A stretch of 11,161 nucleotides of DNA, taken from positions 15,310-26,470 of the forward strand of contig DUGS01000100.1 of assembly GCA_013331265.1 (NCBI GenBank), in the 5' to 3' direction. Below the pieces are notes generated by a model that saw nothing but the letters and a program-made list of their open reading frames with translations, searched no databases and was not told where the DNA came from. Origin of the DNA: Methanosarcina sp. Its GTDB lineage: Archaea > Halobacteriota > Methanosarcinia > Methanosarcinales > Methanosarcinaceae. Shown piece by piece: positions 1 to 7,023 of the stretch. The translations under genes were made by a program, and so were the position numbers. Within the stretch, counting starts at the first letter, position 1, and every line of letters starts with the position of its first letter.

Positions 1-68
1 GCGTTTATTTTTTTACTGGTAATACTAAAAACAACTTGAAAAGCATAGATGTAAATATGACTTAAAAA

Positions 69-76
69 AAATATAA
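69..76 (+). promoter_or_regulatory. Probable TATA box of the YkgJ-family gene
   Basis: An AAATATAA element in an A-rich run is centred about 23 bases before the ATG at 96. Archaeal transcription usually starts about 25 bases after the TATA centre, so the mRNA would begin at or next to the start codon. No Shine-Dalgarno-like sequence precedes the ATG, which fits a leaderless transcript. This is inferred from spacing only. Confidence 0.4.
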
Positions 77-95
77 CCAATATACCCAGTTTCAC

Positions 96-833
96 ATGAT
101 CGAGGTTTTTAGGTTGATATTCCCAGAAATACCCATGGACATATATGAAAATTTTCATAGGACCTTCAGCGGTGGTAATCAGAATACTTTTAATGTCTGC
201 AGTAAGTGCGGAGGAGCTTGCGAGCACAATAAGATCGGGACCCTGCTACCTGGAGAAAAGGAATATATGGCAAAGAAAATGGGTATAAGTGTTTCTGAAT
301 TCAAACTCAAGTACCTGGACATTTTGAAAATGGATGATGGTACTCTTATACATGTATTAAAACTTGGAGAATTATGTCCATTTTTGAATGAAGAAACTGA
401 AGTATGTGAGTGCCGGGATTTCAAACCTATAATCTGCAAGATTTATCCTGTTGTTTTTACGATTGAGTCTGATAAAGTAAGTTTTATAATAGATAAATGG
501 TGCCAGTTATCAAGAAAAAAAGTTTGCAGGAACTATTTTGAATCTGCAATCCCGCTTTTGTCCCACCTTCCCATTCCTATTGAATGGTTCAGGCACGTAA
601 TAAGCTATGATGATCTTAATTTTGATTACGACCAGCTAAGAGAATCCAGAAAAGGAAAAAATCAGTATGCAGTCTTTACTATGAGAGAACTTTTAAATTT
701 CCAGAAAGATGAAGTGACCTCATATGAGATCGAAACATATGGAGTGAAAACAAATAAGTTGGGGATGTATGATATAAAAGCGGCTTCCTCAGGCATTGAC
801 TTATGTCAGGAAATCGAGGAGACCACCTTTTAA
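96..833 (+). CDS. YkgJ-family cysteine-cluster protein (putative Fe-S or zinc-binding)
   Basis: The protein has 245 residues and belongs to the YkgJ/CxxCxxCC cluster family, whose biochemical role is mostly unknown and which is often annotated as Fe-S oxidoreductase. The signature is visible: C35-x2-C38-G-G-x-C42 near the N-terminus, then CPFL at C94, C104-x-C106-R, KPxxC114 followed by YP, and further cysteines at 136 and 144. These are spaced as in family members that bind a metal cluster. There is no signal peptide or membrane helix, so it should be cytoplasmic. The C-terminal 100 residues lack recognisable motifs. I keep the first ATG because a TATA box lies at leaderless distance; the next in-frame ATG is at residue 14 and also lacks a ribosome binding site. 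It is convergent with the histidine kinase downstream. The family call is firm; the substrate cannot be inferred. Confidence 0.85.
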   Translation: MIEVFRLIFPEIPMDIYENFHRTFSGGNQNTFNVCSKCGGACEHNKIGTLLPGEKEYMAKKMGISVSEFKLKYLDILKMDDGTLIHVLKLGELCPFLNEETEVCECRDFKPIICKIYPVVFTIESDKVSFIIDKWCQLSRKKVCRNYFESAIPLLSHLPIPIEWFRHVISYDDLNFDYDQLRESRKGKNQYAVFTMRELLNFQKDEVTSYEIETYGVKTNKLGMYDIKAASSGIDLCQEIEETTF

Positions 834-875
834 TTAAAGGCCGAGGAATTACGGCTTAAAGACAATCATTGCTTT

Positions 876-910
876 AAAGAGCTCTAACTCAGAGCTGGCT
901 TCTATTTTTT
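876..910 (+). terminator. Probable terminator between convergent genes
   Basis: A 6-bp stem (AGCTCT 880-885 with AGAGCT 891-896, loop of five) is followed by T6 at 905-910. A weaker pairing, GCCG 840-843 with CGGC 852-855, precedes it. Oligo-T tracts terminate archaeal RNA polymerase; the hairpin may be incidental. It would end the YkgJ-family transcript before it enters the oppositely oriented kinase gene. Confidence 0.45.
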
Positions 911-913
911 ATC

Positions 914-3037
914 TTAAAGCTTCGTGTTTTCAGCCATTTCTGTGTCGTCAAATAGCTTTGTTTTTCCATTTCTACCTTTTCCTTTATCTCCGTTTATCGG
1001 AATTGTAAAGGCAAAGGTACTTCCTTCTCCTATTTTGCTGTTGAACCAGACATAACCCCCATGCAGGTTAACAATCTGTTTAACCAGTGAGAGGCCAAGC
1101 CCTGTACCCTGGAATTTTTTAGAAGAGAAAGGATCAACCTGGCTAAAGGGCTTGAAGAGCTTGTGCTGGTCCTCGAGTTTGATCCCTATTCCCTTATCCT
1201 TAACCATTATTTCTACAAGGTCCCCTTTCTTTTCAGCTTTTACATTCACAAGTCCATTTTCGTGCGAGAATTTTATAGCATTATCCACAAGATTATACAT
1301 TATCTGAACAAATCTGGCTTCGTCAGCACGAATGGTAGTAAGGTCTTTATCCACATCGATTTCAATTTCAATGTTTTTCCGGCCTGCAATCGGAGCCAGC
1401 AAATTTTTGATTGTATTAAGCTTGCTGGCAAGCTCAAATTCTTTATAATCAAGCTCGAGCTTTCCGGCTTCTACTTTGGAAAGATCGAGAATATCATTAA
1501 TCAGGTTCAGGAGGTGTTTTCCACTCCTTGAGATGTTCCCTACAGCTCTGGTCTGCTTTTCATTAAGTTCTCCGTAAACTTTTTCAGATAATAGGTCAGA
1601 GAACCCTATTATTGAGTTAAGCGGAGTTCTCAGTTCGTGGCTCATATTTGCCAGAAATTCGCTCTTGGTACGGTTTGCAACCTCTGCTATCTGCTTCTCA
1701 TGGAGAAGTTTCTCTGCTTCTTTTCTTTCAGTAATATCCCAGCAGGTCTGGAGAATCCCTATGATTTTTCCCTTCTCATCAGGCACAGGGATCGCCTGAA
1801 CAAACCAGACTTTCCCATCCTTTGCAATATATTCCCCTGATATCTTCTCACCTGTAGTAAAGATATGTTCAAGATGCAGATACTCAACTAAAGGACCGTT
1901 TATGCCCGGAGCATCTTTAAGATATATTCCCATTGCTTTTTCAAGGTCCATTTTCATATATTCGAGCGCAGCTTTGTTTGCCCAGATGATTCTAAGTTCT
2001 GGACCCACAAAAACTGCCAGTTCGTTGAGTGAGTCAAGCAGAACTTTCTTTTCGCGTGCCTGAGCTTTTACCTCTTGCTCTGCCAGATAAATTTCGTTTA
2101 ACATCCCGTTTATTTCTCTTGAGAGACGATAGAGTTCATCGTTGTCTTCAAGTGACAACCTTTTGGATAGATCTTTTTCCGACCTGACTCTTGTAACAAA
2201 ATCGTCAATTTCTATTAATCTTGAAATAAATAAATTATCAAGCGCAAATTTGACTCCGACCCCTGTCATAAGTCCGGTTAAAAGCAGGAAAAAATACATG
2301 TAATTAAGGGTTTTTTCGCCGTGGATATAGAGTTCCCTTGGAAAGTCCGCCCTGATAAGCAAAGCAAGCTGGCCCTTTATATCCTTAAATCCAAAATAAC
2401 CTGCTATCTGATTATCATTTAGAGGTTCAACCACTATTTTGTCCGGATTTTCCGAAACATTTTTAATTTTCATCTGAAAATCAGTAGGCATCTCTTCGTC
2501 TGTCCTGTACATAATAAGAGAAGAACGGGTGACTTTTCTAAAAGAATCGAGTAAATCATCGTCAAAGTATCTCCCGAAAATGAGAGTACCTCTTGAAGGT
2601 CCGTCATATTTTGTTGTGAGAATAGGGTGGCATGCAATAAACATGGGGTCTTTATCAAGCAAGACAAAACCGCTGATTGAGTCATTTTCTCCTTTTGTAA
2701 GAAGACTACCGTCTTCTATCATTGAAAAAAGTTCATCGGGGACAGGTTCTTCTTTTGTAGTACTGGTATTCACAGATTTTACATAAACAACTTCCCCTGA
2801 ATTATTTACAAAAATCATAACATTAACATTAATTCCGGCAAGTGTCTGATTCTGCAGATCAACATTTATGTATTGCTGATTTTTGTCCTCAATAAACTGG
2901 TAGGTATCGTCCCAGCAAGCCCAGTCCTGGACAATATAATCAAGATAACTCTGCTCTGTAGCAACAGCATTCTGTACCCGCTCTACATTCTCTAATGTAT
3001 CGGCCTGTTCAAGCTCCAAAAAATTGGAAAGCTGCAT
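914..3037 (-). CDS. Membrane sensor histidine kinase (CHASE4-HAMP-PAS-HisKA-HATPase)
   Basis: From the first ATG the product has 707 residues. An extracytoplasmic CHASE4 sensor domain spans about 30-235, with the hallmark DWACWDDTYQF at 38-48. A membrane helix lies at about 246-266, HAMP at about 272-325, PAS with its PAC end (CWDITERKEAE) at about 333-442, HisKA with the phospho-acceptor in SHELRTP (H467), and HATPase_c with N-box NLVDNAIKF (N586), DKGIGI at 614-619 and GTGLGLS at 644-650. All catalytic motifs are intact. It should sense an external ligand and autophosphorylate. No response regulator or receiver domain is in the window, so it is an orphan kinase here. Starting at 3037 leaves out the first membrane helix needed for CHASE4 topology. 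That helix is encoded in frame upstream (3038-3132) without a usable start codon, so the gene may be longer or frameshifted. Function is firm, start is not. Confidence 0.9.
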   Translation of the reverse strand: MQLSNFLELEQADTLENVERVQNAVATEQSYLDYIVQDWACWDDTYQFIEDKNQQYINVDLQNQTLAGINVNVMIFVNNSGEVVYVKSVNTSTTKEEPVPDELFSMIEDGSLLTKGENDSISGFVLLDKDPMFIACHPILTTKYDGPSRGTLIFGRYFDDDLLDSFRKVTRSSLIMYRTDEEMPTDFQMKIKNVSENPDKIVVEPLNDNQIAGYFGFKDIKGQLALLIRADFPRELYIHGEKTLNYMYFFLLLTGLMTGVGVKFALDNLFISRLIEIDDFVTRVRSEKDLSKRLSLEDNDELYRLSREINGMLNEIYLAEQEVKAQAREKKVLLDSLNELAVFVGPELRIIWANKAALEYMKMDLEKAMGIYLKDAPGINGPLVEYLHLEHIFTTGEKISGEYIAKDGKVWFVQAIPVPDEKGKIIGILQTCWDITERKEAEKLLHEKQIAEVANRTKSEFLANMSHELRTPLNSIIGFSDLLSEKVYGELNEKQTRAVGNISRSGKHLLNLINDILDLSKVEAGKLELDYKEFELASKLNTIKNLLAPIAGRKNIEIEIDVDKDLTTIRADEARFVQIMYNLVDNAIKFSHENGLVNVKAEKKGDLVEIMVKDKGIGIKLEDQHKLFKPFSQVDPFSSKKFQGTGLGLSLVKQIVNLHGGYVWFNSKIGEGSTFAFTIPINGDKGKGRNGKTKLFDDTEMAENTKL

Positions 3038-3132
3038 GTTATGTGTAAATGTGAATGAGGCCGTAAGAACTGTAAATATTAGAAGGGTGATTATAAGAAC
3101 TTTCTTGCTAATATCTATTACGATACCCCCAT
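3038..3132 (-). other. In-frame N-terminal membrane helix of the kinase lacking a start codon
   Basis: Reading the kinase frame upstream of 3037 gives GIVIDISKKVLIITLLIF followed by TVLTASFTFTHN. This is a typical positively charged N-terminus plus signal-anchor helix leading straight into the CHASE4 domain. The frame stays open to a stop at 3172-3170 but contains no ATG, GTG or TTG. An ATG at 3132-3130 followed by a G5 run is one base out of frame; with six Gs it would read MGGIVIDISKK and join perfectly. A sequencing error, a genuine 1-base deletion or slippage would all explain this. Confidence 0.65.
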
Positions 3133-3340
3133 CAGCTAAAAAGTAAAGAGGAGCTTGAAGGTTAATATATTATTTAACATTAAAAGAGTAGAAACTATTT
3201 AAGATTTGGCGAATATATTAAATAAATTTAAAATGTATTTTATAATTTCCTTTTATTTAACTCAAGTATTTCTGAAAAAAAAATGAAAGTGAACTTAAAT
3301 ATGAATTCTAAAAATATTATGCTTCATATTTTGACCACTT

Positions 3341-4213
3341 TTAGATGTGTTTTTTAAAATTTAGGAACATGTTTCTCTTTGCAGCAAGATATGACTGCTC
3401 GGCAATTTCAGCACTCCCTTTCAGGGCTATGATTTTCATACCAAAGGTTAGAGCAAATTCCTGAACGTTCTTATGAAAATCAGACTCATAAGAAAGACCT
3501 GTTTCAATTTTAGCAGCCAGGCAGTACCGCGGATTCTTCAAATACCTGTAATTTAAGTCCCTACTTCCTGATTCCTTTTCAAGAGTTTTCCAGCTCGAAG
3601 CCCACATAGGGGTCAGGTAAATAGTACCTTTGCCTCTGCATGCAAGCATGGCTCCGGCATAAGCATCATTTCCTCCAAGAGCTGCACTGATACAATCTTC
3701 AATGATTTCTCCGTCTTTGCCTTTCATAAAAAAAAGAGGGCATCCAATATCTACAAAATCTTTTTCCAGTTCCCCAAGTACATGACCGCATGTTCCATAA
3801 AAAATGAGTATTCCGTCAGAAAATGTAGCCATTTCCCGGACGTTTTTATATACTTCTGACTTCAGCAGCTCAAGATCGGTATGCAGACCAAGCCTTAGCA
3901 GGTTTGCAACCACATTTATTCTGTTTCCAGCCTTTGACTCGATTTTCTCATATATCTTTCCGAGGAACGAAAAAGGCAGAAGCACCTTTGAGATTGTTTT
4001 AAACTCGGGGCTAAATCCAGTTTTAAGAAGCATCGGAACTCTTTCCAGAGGAACTGTATGCGGAGTACAATTTCCAGATCTGAGCTTGCGGAGGAATCCA
4101 AAATTATTTCTGTTCTCCACAACAATTAGCTGCTTTATTTCACGGTCTTCTGAAAGTACATGTGCAAGTTCGTCTTCGAGCATTCCACAGGCAATAATAC
4201 TCAATACTGGCAT
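3341..4213 (-). CDS. DUF1638 domain-containing protein
   Basis: The product has 290 residues and carries the DUF1638 hallmarks: an N-terminal IACGMLEDEL segment (7-16), a central ILIFYGTCG motif (135-143) and a following GCPLFFMKG strand (157-165). Cysteines at 9, 142, 158, 174 and 192 could form a metal or redox site, but that is inference. There is no signal peptide, so it is cytoplasmic. From memory, members of this family are common in Methanosarcina and in some acetogens, where they can sit beside corrinoid methyltransferase genes; no such gene is present here, so a methyl-transfer role cannot be claimed. The ATG at 4213 lacks a Shine-Dalgarno but lies about 30 bases after a TATA box, fitting a leaderless or very short-leader message. 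It is transcribed alone. The family call is confident; the function is unknown. Confidence 0.8.
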   Translation of the reverse strand: MPVLSIIACGMLEDELAHVLSEDREIKQLIVVENRNNFGFLRKLRSGNCTPHTVPLERVPMLLKTGFSPEFKTISKVLLPFSFLGKIYEKIESKAGNRINVVANLLRLGLHTDLELLKSEVYKNVREMATFSDGILIFYGTCGHVLGELEKDFVDIGCPLFFMKGKDGEIIEDCISAALGGNDAYAGAMLACRGKGTIYLTPMWASSWKTLEKESGSRDLNYRYLKNPRYCLAAKIETGLSYESDFHKNVQEFALTFGMKIIALKGSAEIAEQSYLAAKRNMFLNFKKHI

Positions 4214-4240
4214 GTTACACGTAGATCTTTCAGGATTACA

Positions 4241-4250
4241 TTTATAGTTT
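4241..4250 (-). promoter_or_regulatory. Probable TATA box of the DUF1638 gene
   Basis: On the minus strand the element reads AAACTATAAA and is centred about 32 bases before the ATG at 4213. The predicted RNA start near 4220 gives a leader of only a few bases, which agrees with the absence of a ribosome binding site. Confidence 0.5.
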
Positions 4251-4373
4251 AAGTTTTGAAACCCGGTCAGAAAAAGTTAAAAGATTAAAATTAAGTAGCT
4301 GCTCAGGTTAGCTTTTGAAAGGTACAATTTTTCCCAGGAAGGAAGAAATACCGGATAAAAATAACTCATTTGC

Positions 4374-4388
4374 AAAAATGAAAAATTT
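4374..4388 (-). terminator. Oligo-T terminator after the ACT-domain gene
   Basis: Just after the stop codon the minus strand carries two T5 runs (complements of 4381-4385 and 4374-4378) and, further on, another T5 near 4357-4361. No clear hairpin precedes them, matching archaeal oligo-T termination. Confidence 0.35.
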
Positions 4389-4892
4389 TCAGTAAATGCT
4401 TACTCCTTTTACTGAAGGCAGGTTAAGGATATCGTCAACAAGGTCTCCTGGGACTTTATGGTCTGTAATGATTGTGAGCCTGGGGTTGTCCGTAAGGTAT
4501 GGGTCATCTGAGACAGCCTGTCTGATGCTTACATTGTGTTTGGAAATCAGACCTGCAACTTCAGCAAGGATGCCAACATGGGCGGCGTCTTCAGGAATAA
4601 TAATGATCACACCAAGCCCAAGAGCAGGGGCCACATCCCTGAGAAAAGGGATTGAATGGACATTTTTGAATATGGTGCTCAGGAGTTCGTCGGAGACAAT
4701 AGTCTTCGTGGTCGCATCAACCACCCGCCTGTCAACCCCTGCTTCCTTTGCAAGCTGAGTATGTGCAATCTCGATACTTCCGGAAGTTACCTTACCTTCC
4801 TCATTTACCTGAAACCCGCGTTCAAAAAGTAATTTAAGCACTTTTGCCTGTGCCGGGTATTTTTCAAACTTACTAAGTAGTGTCTGCCACAT
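4389..4892 (-). CDS. ACT-domain regulator of amino acid metabolism
   Basis: The product has 167 residues. An N-terminal helical region at about 10-77 contains a winged-helix-like segment (IAHTQLAKEAGVDRRVVDA, 42-60). A C-terminal ACT domain at about 92-166 has LGLGVIIIIPEDAAHVGILA, the usual first strand and ligand-binding loop. It matches the archaeal proteins annotated as regulator of amino acid metabolism with an ACT domain (COG2061-like), thought to bind an amino acid and act allosterically or on transcription. The reading frame is open to an upstream ATG at 4982, adding 30 residues. I reject that start because a TATA box at 4919-4928 lies inside the extension about 30 bases before the ATG at 4892, and the extra residues do not resemble the domain. 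There is no clear ribosome binding site, so a short leader is likely. No amino acid biosynthesis gene adjoins it to name the ligand. Confidence 0.75.
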   Translation of the reverse strand: MWQTLLSKFEKYPAQAKVLKLLFERGFQVNEEGKVTSGSIEIAHTQLAKEAGVDRRVVDATTKTIVSDELLSTIFKNVHSIPFLRDVAPALGLGVIIIIPEDAAHVGILAEVAGLISKHNVSIRQAVSDDPYLTDNPRLTIITDHKVPGDLVDDILNLPSVKGVSIY

Positions 4893-4918
4893 ATAAACTA
4901 ACTTTAAATTGAGTCTCC

Positions 4919-4928
4919 AAATATAAAG
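4919..4928 (-). promoter_or_regulatory. Probable TATA box of the ACT-domain gene; decides its start
   Basis: The minus strand reads CTTTATATTT, centred about 31 bases before the ATG at 4892. The RNA would begin near 4897, downstream of the alternative ATG at 4982, so only the shorter protein can be made from this promoter. Confidence 0.5.
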
Positions 4929-5129
4929 CTTGCTGATTGAATTTGAAGAAGCGAAGTCAATTGTAAATATATCGCCATACATTGTGAATAAAAGGAACTT
5001 TCATTTTCCTCAATTGCAAAATTTAACCAATGATTTTGAAAACTCTAATTTTTTAATAAACAAGTCTTAATATATACTATATTTTTTAAGATATCATAAC
5101 ATTAATTAGAAAGATTGATATAGAAATAA

Positions 5130-5137
5130 TATATAAA
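5130..5137 (+). promoter_or_regulatory. Probable TATA box of the surface-protein operon
   Basis: TATATAAA sits in an A-rich context about 145 bases before the ATG at 5281. Transcription would start near 5160, giving a 5' leader of about 120 bases that contains the stem-loop at 5192-5231. Other TATA-like strings at 5067-5090 are alternatives because the region is very AT-rich. Confidence 0.4.
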
Positions 5138-5191
5138 GTATGATAAATGTTGAAATTTGTAGGAAATGATGCTCTGTTGAAACATGCGGAT

Positions 5192-5231
5192 GCGATACCA
5201 TGGTAGTTATGGTAAACACCATCATTATCGC
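5192..5231 (+). promoter_or_regulatory. Stem-loop in the predicted 5' leader of the surface operon
   Basis: GCGATA (5192-5197) pairs with TATCGC (5226-5231), and ATGGT (5200-5204) pairs with ACCAT (5218-5222). The two are separated by a small internal loop and closed by a 13-base loop. It lies between the predicted RNA start and the ribosome binding site (GGAG at 5272-5275, five bases before the ATG). It does not overlap that site, so any regulatory effect would be indirect. It matches no riboswitch I recognise. Confidence 0.35.
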
Positions 5232-5280
5232 TAAAATTGCCAGAAGCTAAAGTGAATGCAGTGAAAGAGATGGAGATTAT

Positions 5281-7023
5281 ATGTTATTTAAAAGTAAAAT
5301 ATTGAGAATTTTTTTCCTGTACCTTGCAGGAGTACTGATCTTTTTTATGTATATTTCTCCATGTCTGGCAACTTACAACTTTGAAGGCACCCCTGAACAG
5401 GATGAACTGATTGAAATTACATCAGGTACGGTGAAGGGTGGGCTGTATATTGACGGGGGAGAGGGACTTAAGAAAACACCTTACGTGCAGGAATTCAACG
5501 TTCCTGGAGATTCTGTGGTTTGGGCAAAAGTATACGTAGGAGTATGGGGAGGCACAGAAGCAAAAACAGGAACTCTTGACCTTACCGTTGGTGGGAAAGA
5601 GTTCAAAAGTCTGGATCTGGAAGGAAAAGCAGACAAAGGAGACGAGGAGGATCAGAATCCTTCTATCTACTGTTCTGGACATGGGGTTTACTGGGTAGCC
5701 TATGATGTCAGCTCAGACATAAGTACCGGGCCCTTAAAAGTAGAGGCAAAGACAAGCGGGAATATTGATGGAAGAGTGTACGGCATAATTCTTGCTGCAG
5801 TATATGGAGATAAAGAAGGACAGGACACAAAATACTGGGTTGAAGAAGGGAACATAAACCTTCACGGCAAGGGATGGAGTGAAGGTCTGGCATCAACACA
5901 TGATGAAGCATATGCGGACTTTTCCGGAAAGGTGGATGTGGATAAGTACAAAAGCGCAAACCTTGCTGTAGTGTATCTCTGCGGCAGCCCTGGGCTTAAA
6001 GATTCCCTTTACTTTAACGATGAACAGCTCGCAGACGGAGAGAATAAAAACGACATAGCAAATTCAAAAAATTATTTTGATTTCAAATTCTTTGATGTAC
6101 TAGATTTACTTGCAGAAGACGACAACGAGCTGAAGTTCCAGAGAGATGATGAGGATTATGTGCATCCAGTGCTTGCAGCTCTGAGCCTGGGGACAGGAGA
6201 AGAAGGGAACTCTGACCTTATCGTCTCCGGGCTTACCGTCCCTTTGCTCTATGCAGGAAAGGACAATAAAGTAAAAGCAAGCATCAAAAATATAGGAAAA
6301 GACTCTGCATATGGTTTTCAGGCAGCACTTTATGCTGATGATGAAATTGTATCTACAGCCTCCGTATCTTCTCTTTCTGATGGAAAAAGTAAAACAATTG
6401 AATTCAACTGGAAACCTACCCGTGACGGGGAGCAGGCTCTAAAAGTGTATGTCGACTACACAAATAAGAAAAAAGAACTCTGTGAAGTAAACAACTGGAA
6501 CACTCCTATTCTTGCCAGGATTGTAGACTTAACCCCTCCTGAACTTGAAATAAGTTATCCGGAAGATGGGGACTCTGTAGATGCCGGATACATTACAGTC
6601 AGCGGAATGGTTAAAGATACAAACCGGAACCTTACAGTAGACGTTAACGGTCAGACAGCCCTGATTTCAGGAGAGAGCTGGAGCGCCAGCGTGCCAGTGG
6701 TTTCAGGTTCCAATAAAATATTTGTTTATGCAGTGGATGGGGAAAACAACACTGTAAATGAATTCATTATTGTCGAAGGAAAAGCTTCGTCCCGGTCTGA
6801 GTCAAAACAGTCCTTCGGGCCCGATAATGAAACAGAACCCTATAATCAGGCCAGTCTGATTACCAGAACTGAGAATGAAACAGAACCTCATAATCAGGCC
6901 AGTCTGGCTACCAGAAATCAAGAAAGTGAGGTACAGGCAGGTTCTCCAGAACTTTGTGGAAAAATAGGGTTTGCTGCTGCTGTTTTATTTGCAGTGCTTC
7001 GAAACCGGAGGAAACAGTCATGA
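5281..7023 (+). CDS. Secreted surface protein: DUF3344, CARDB and Ig-like domains with C-terminal anchor
   Basis: The product has 580 residues. A signal peptide spans about 1-30 (basic MLFKSK, hydrophobic core, end near CLA). DUF3344 covers about 33-305 and includes YCSGHGVYWVAYDVSS (130-145) and VVYLCGSPG (230-238). A CARDB-type domain covers about 311-411 (SDLIVSGLTV, then VKASIKNIG and CEVNNW). An Ig-like domain covers about 416-499 (TPPELEISYPEDGDSVD, then VNGQTALISGESWSASVPV). A Ser/Asn/Glu-rich linker with a duplicated 16-residue unit precedes a short hydrophobic segment and basic tail (561-578, ending RNRRK), a probable membrane anchor. The domain order is typical of large Methanosarcina envelope proteins. 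A GGAG ribosome binding site lies five bases before the ATG. It overlaps the next gene by four bases, so the two are one operon. It probably has an adhesive or structural envelope role; no catalytic motif is visible. Confidence 0.85.
   Translation: MLFKSKILRIFFLYLAGVLIFFMYISPCLATYNFEGTPEQDELIEITSGTVKGGLYIDGGEGLKKTPYVQEFNVPGDSVVWAKVYVGVWGGTEAKTGTLDLTVGGKEFKSLDLEGKADKGDEEDQNPSIYCSGHGVYWVAYDVSSDISTGPLKVEAKTSGNIDGRVYGIILAAVYGDKEGQDTKYWVEEGNINLHGKGWSEGLASTHDEAYADFSGKVDVDKYKSANLAVVYLCGSPGLKDSLYFNDEQLADGENKNDIANSKNYFDFKFFDVLDLLAEDDNELKFQRDDEDYVHPVLAALSLGTGEEGNSDLIVSGLTVPLLYAGKDNKVKASIKNIGKDSAYGFQAALYADDEIVSTASVSSLSDGKSKTIEFNWKPTRDGEQALKVYVDYTNKKKELCEVNNWNTPILARIVDLTPPELEISYPEDGDSVDAGYITVSGMVKDTNRNLTVDVNGQTALISGESWSASVPVVSGSNKIFVYAVDGENNTVNEFIIVEGKASSRSESKQSFGPDNETEPYNQASLITRTENETEPHNQASLATRNQESEVQAGSPELCGKIGFAAAVLFAVLRNRRKQS
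6826..6921 (+). repeat. Tandem duplication of a 48-bp in-frame unit in the surface-protein linker
   Basis: Two adjacent 48-bp copies (6826-6873 and 6874-6921) agree at 41 of 48 positions by my count. They encode NETEPYNQASLITRTE and NETEPHNQASLATRNQ. Each copy begins with an N-E-T glycosylation sequon, so the duplication also doubles a potential glycan site just outside the membrane anchor. Confidence 0.9.

Noticed and set aside
826..840. CCTTT/AAAGG inverted repeat over the stop codon of the YkgJ-family gene as a terminator
   Set aside because: It is only five AT-rich pairs without a following T-tract; the T6 at 905-910 is the better candidate.
1163..1531. Plus-strand open frame of 122 codons opposite the kinase
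   Set aside because: It lies wholly inside the kinase gene, whose intact HisKA/HATPase motifs explain this DNA.
3804..4247. Plus-strand frame of 147 codons opposite the DUF1638 gene
   Set aside because: The product is Ser-rich and family-free, has no start signals and covers the well-supported DUF1638 gene.
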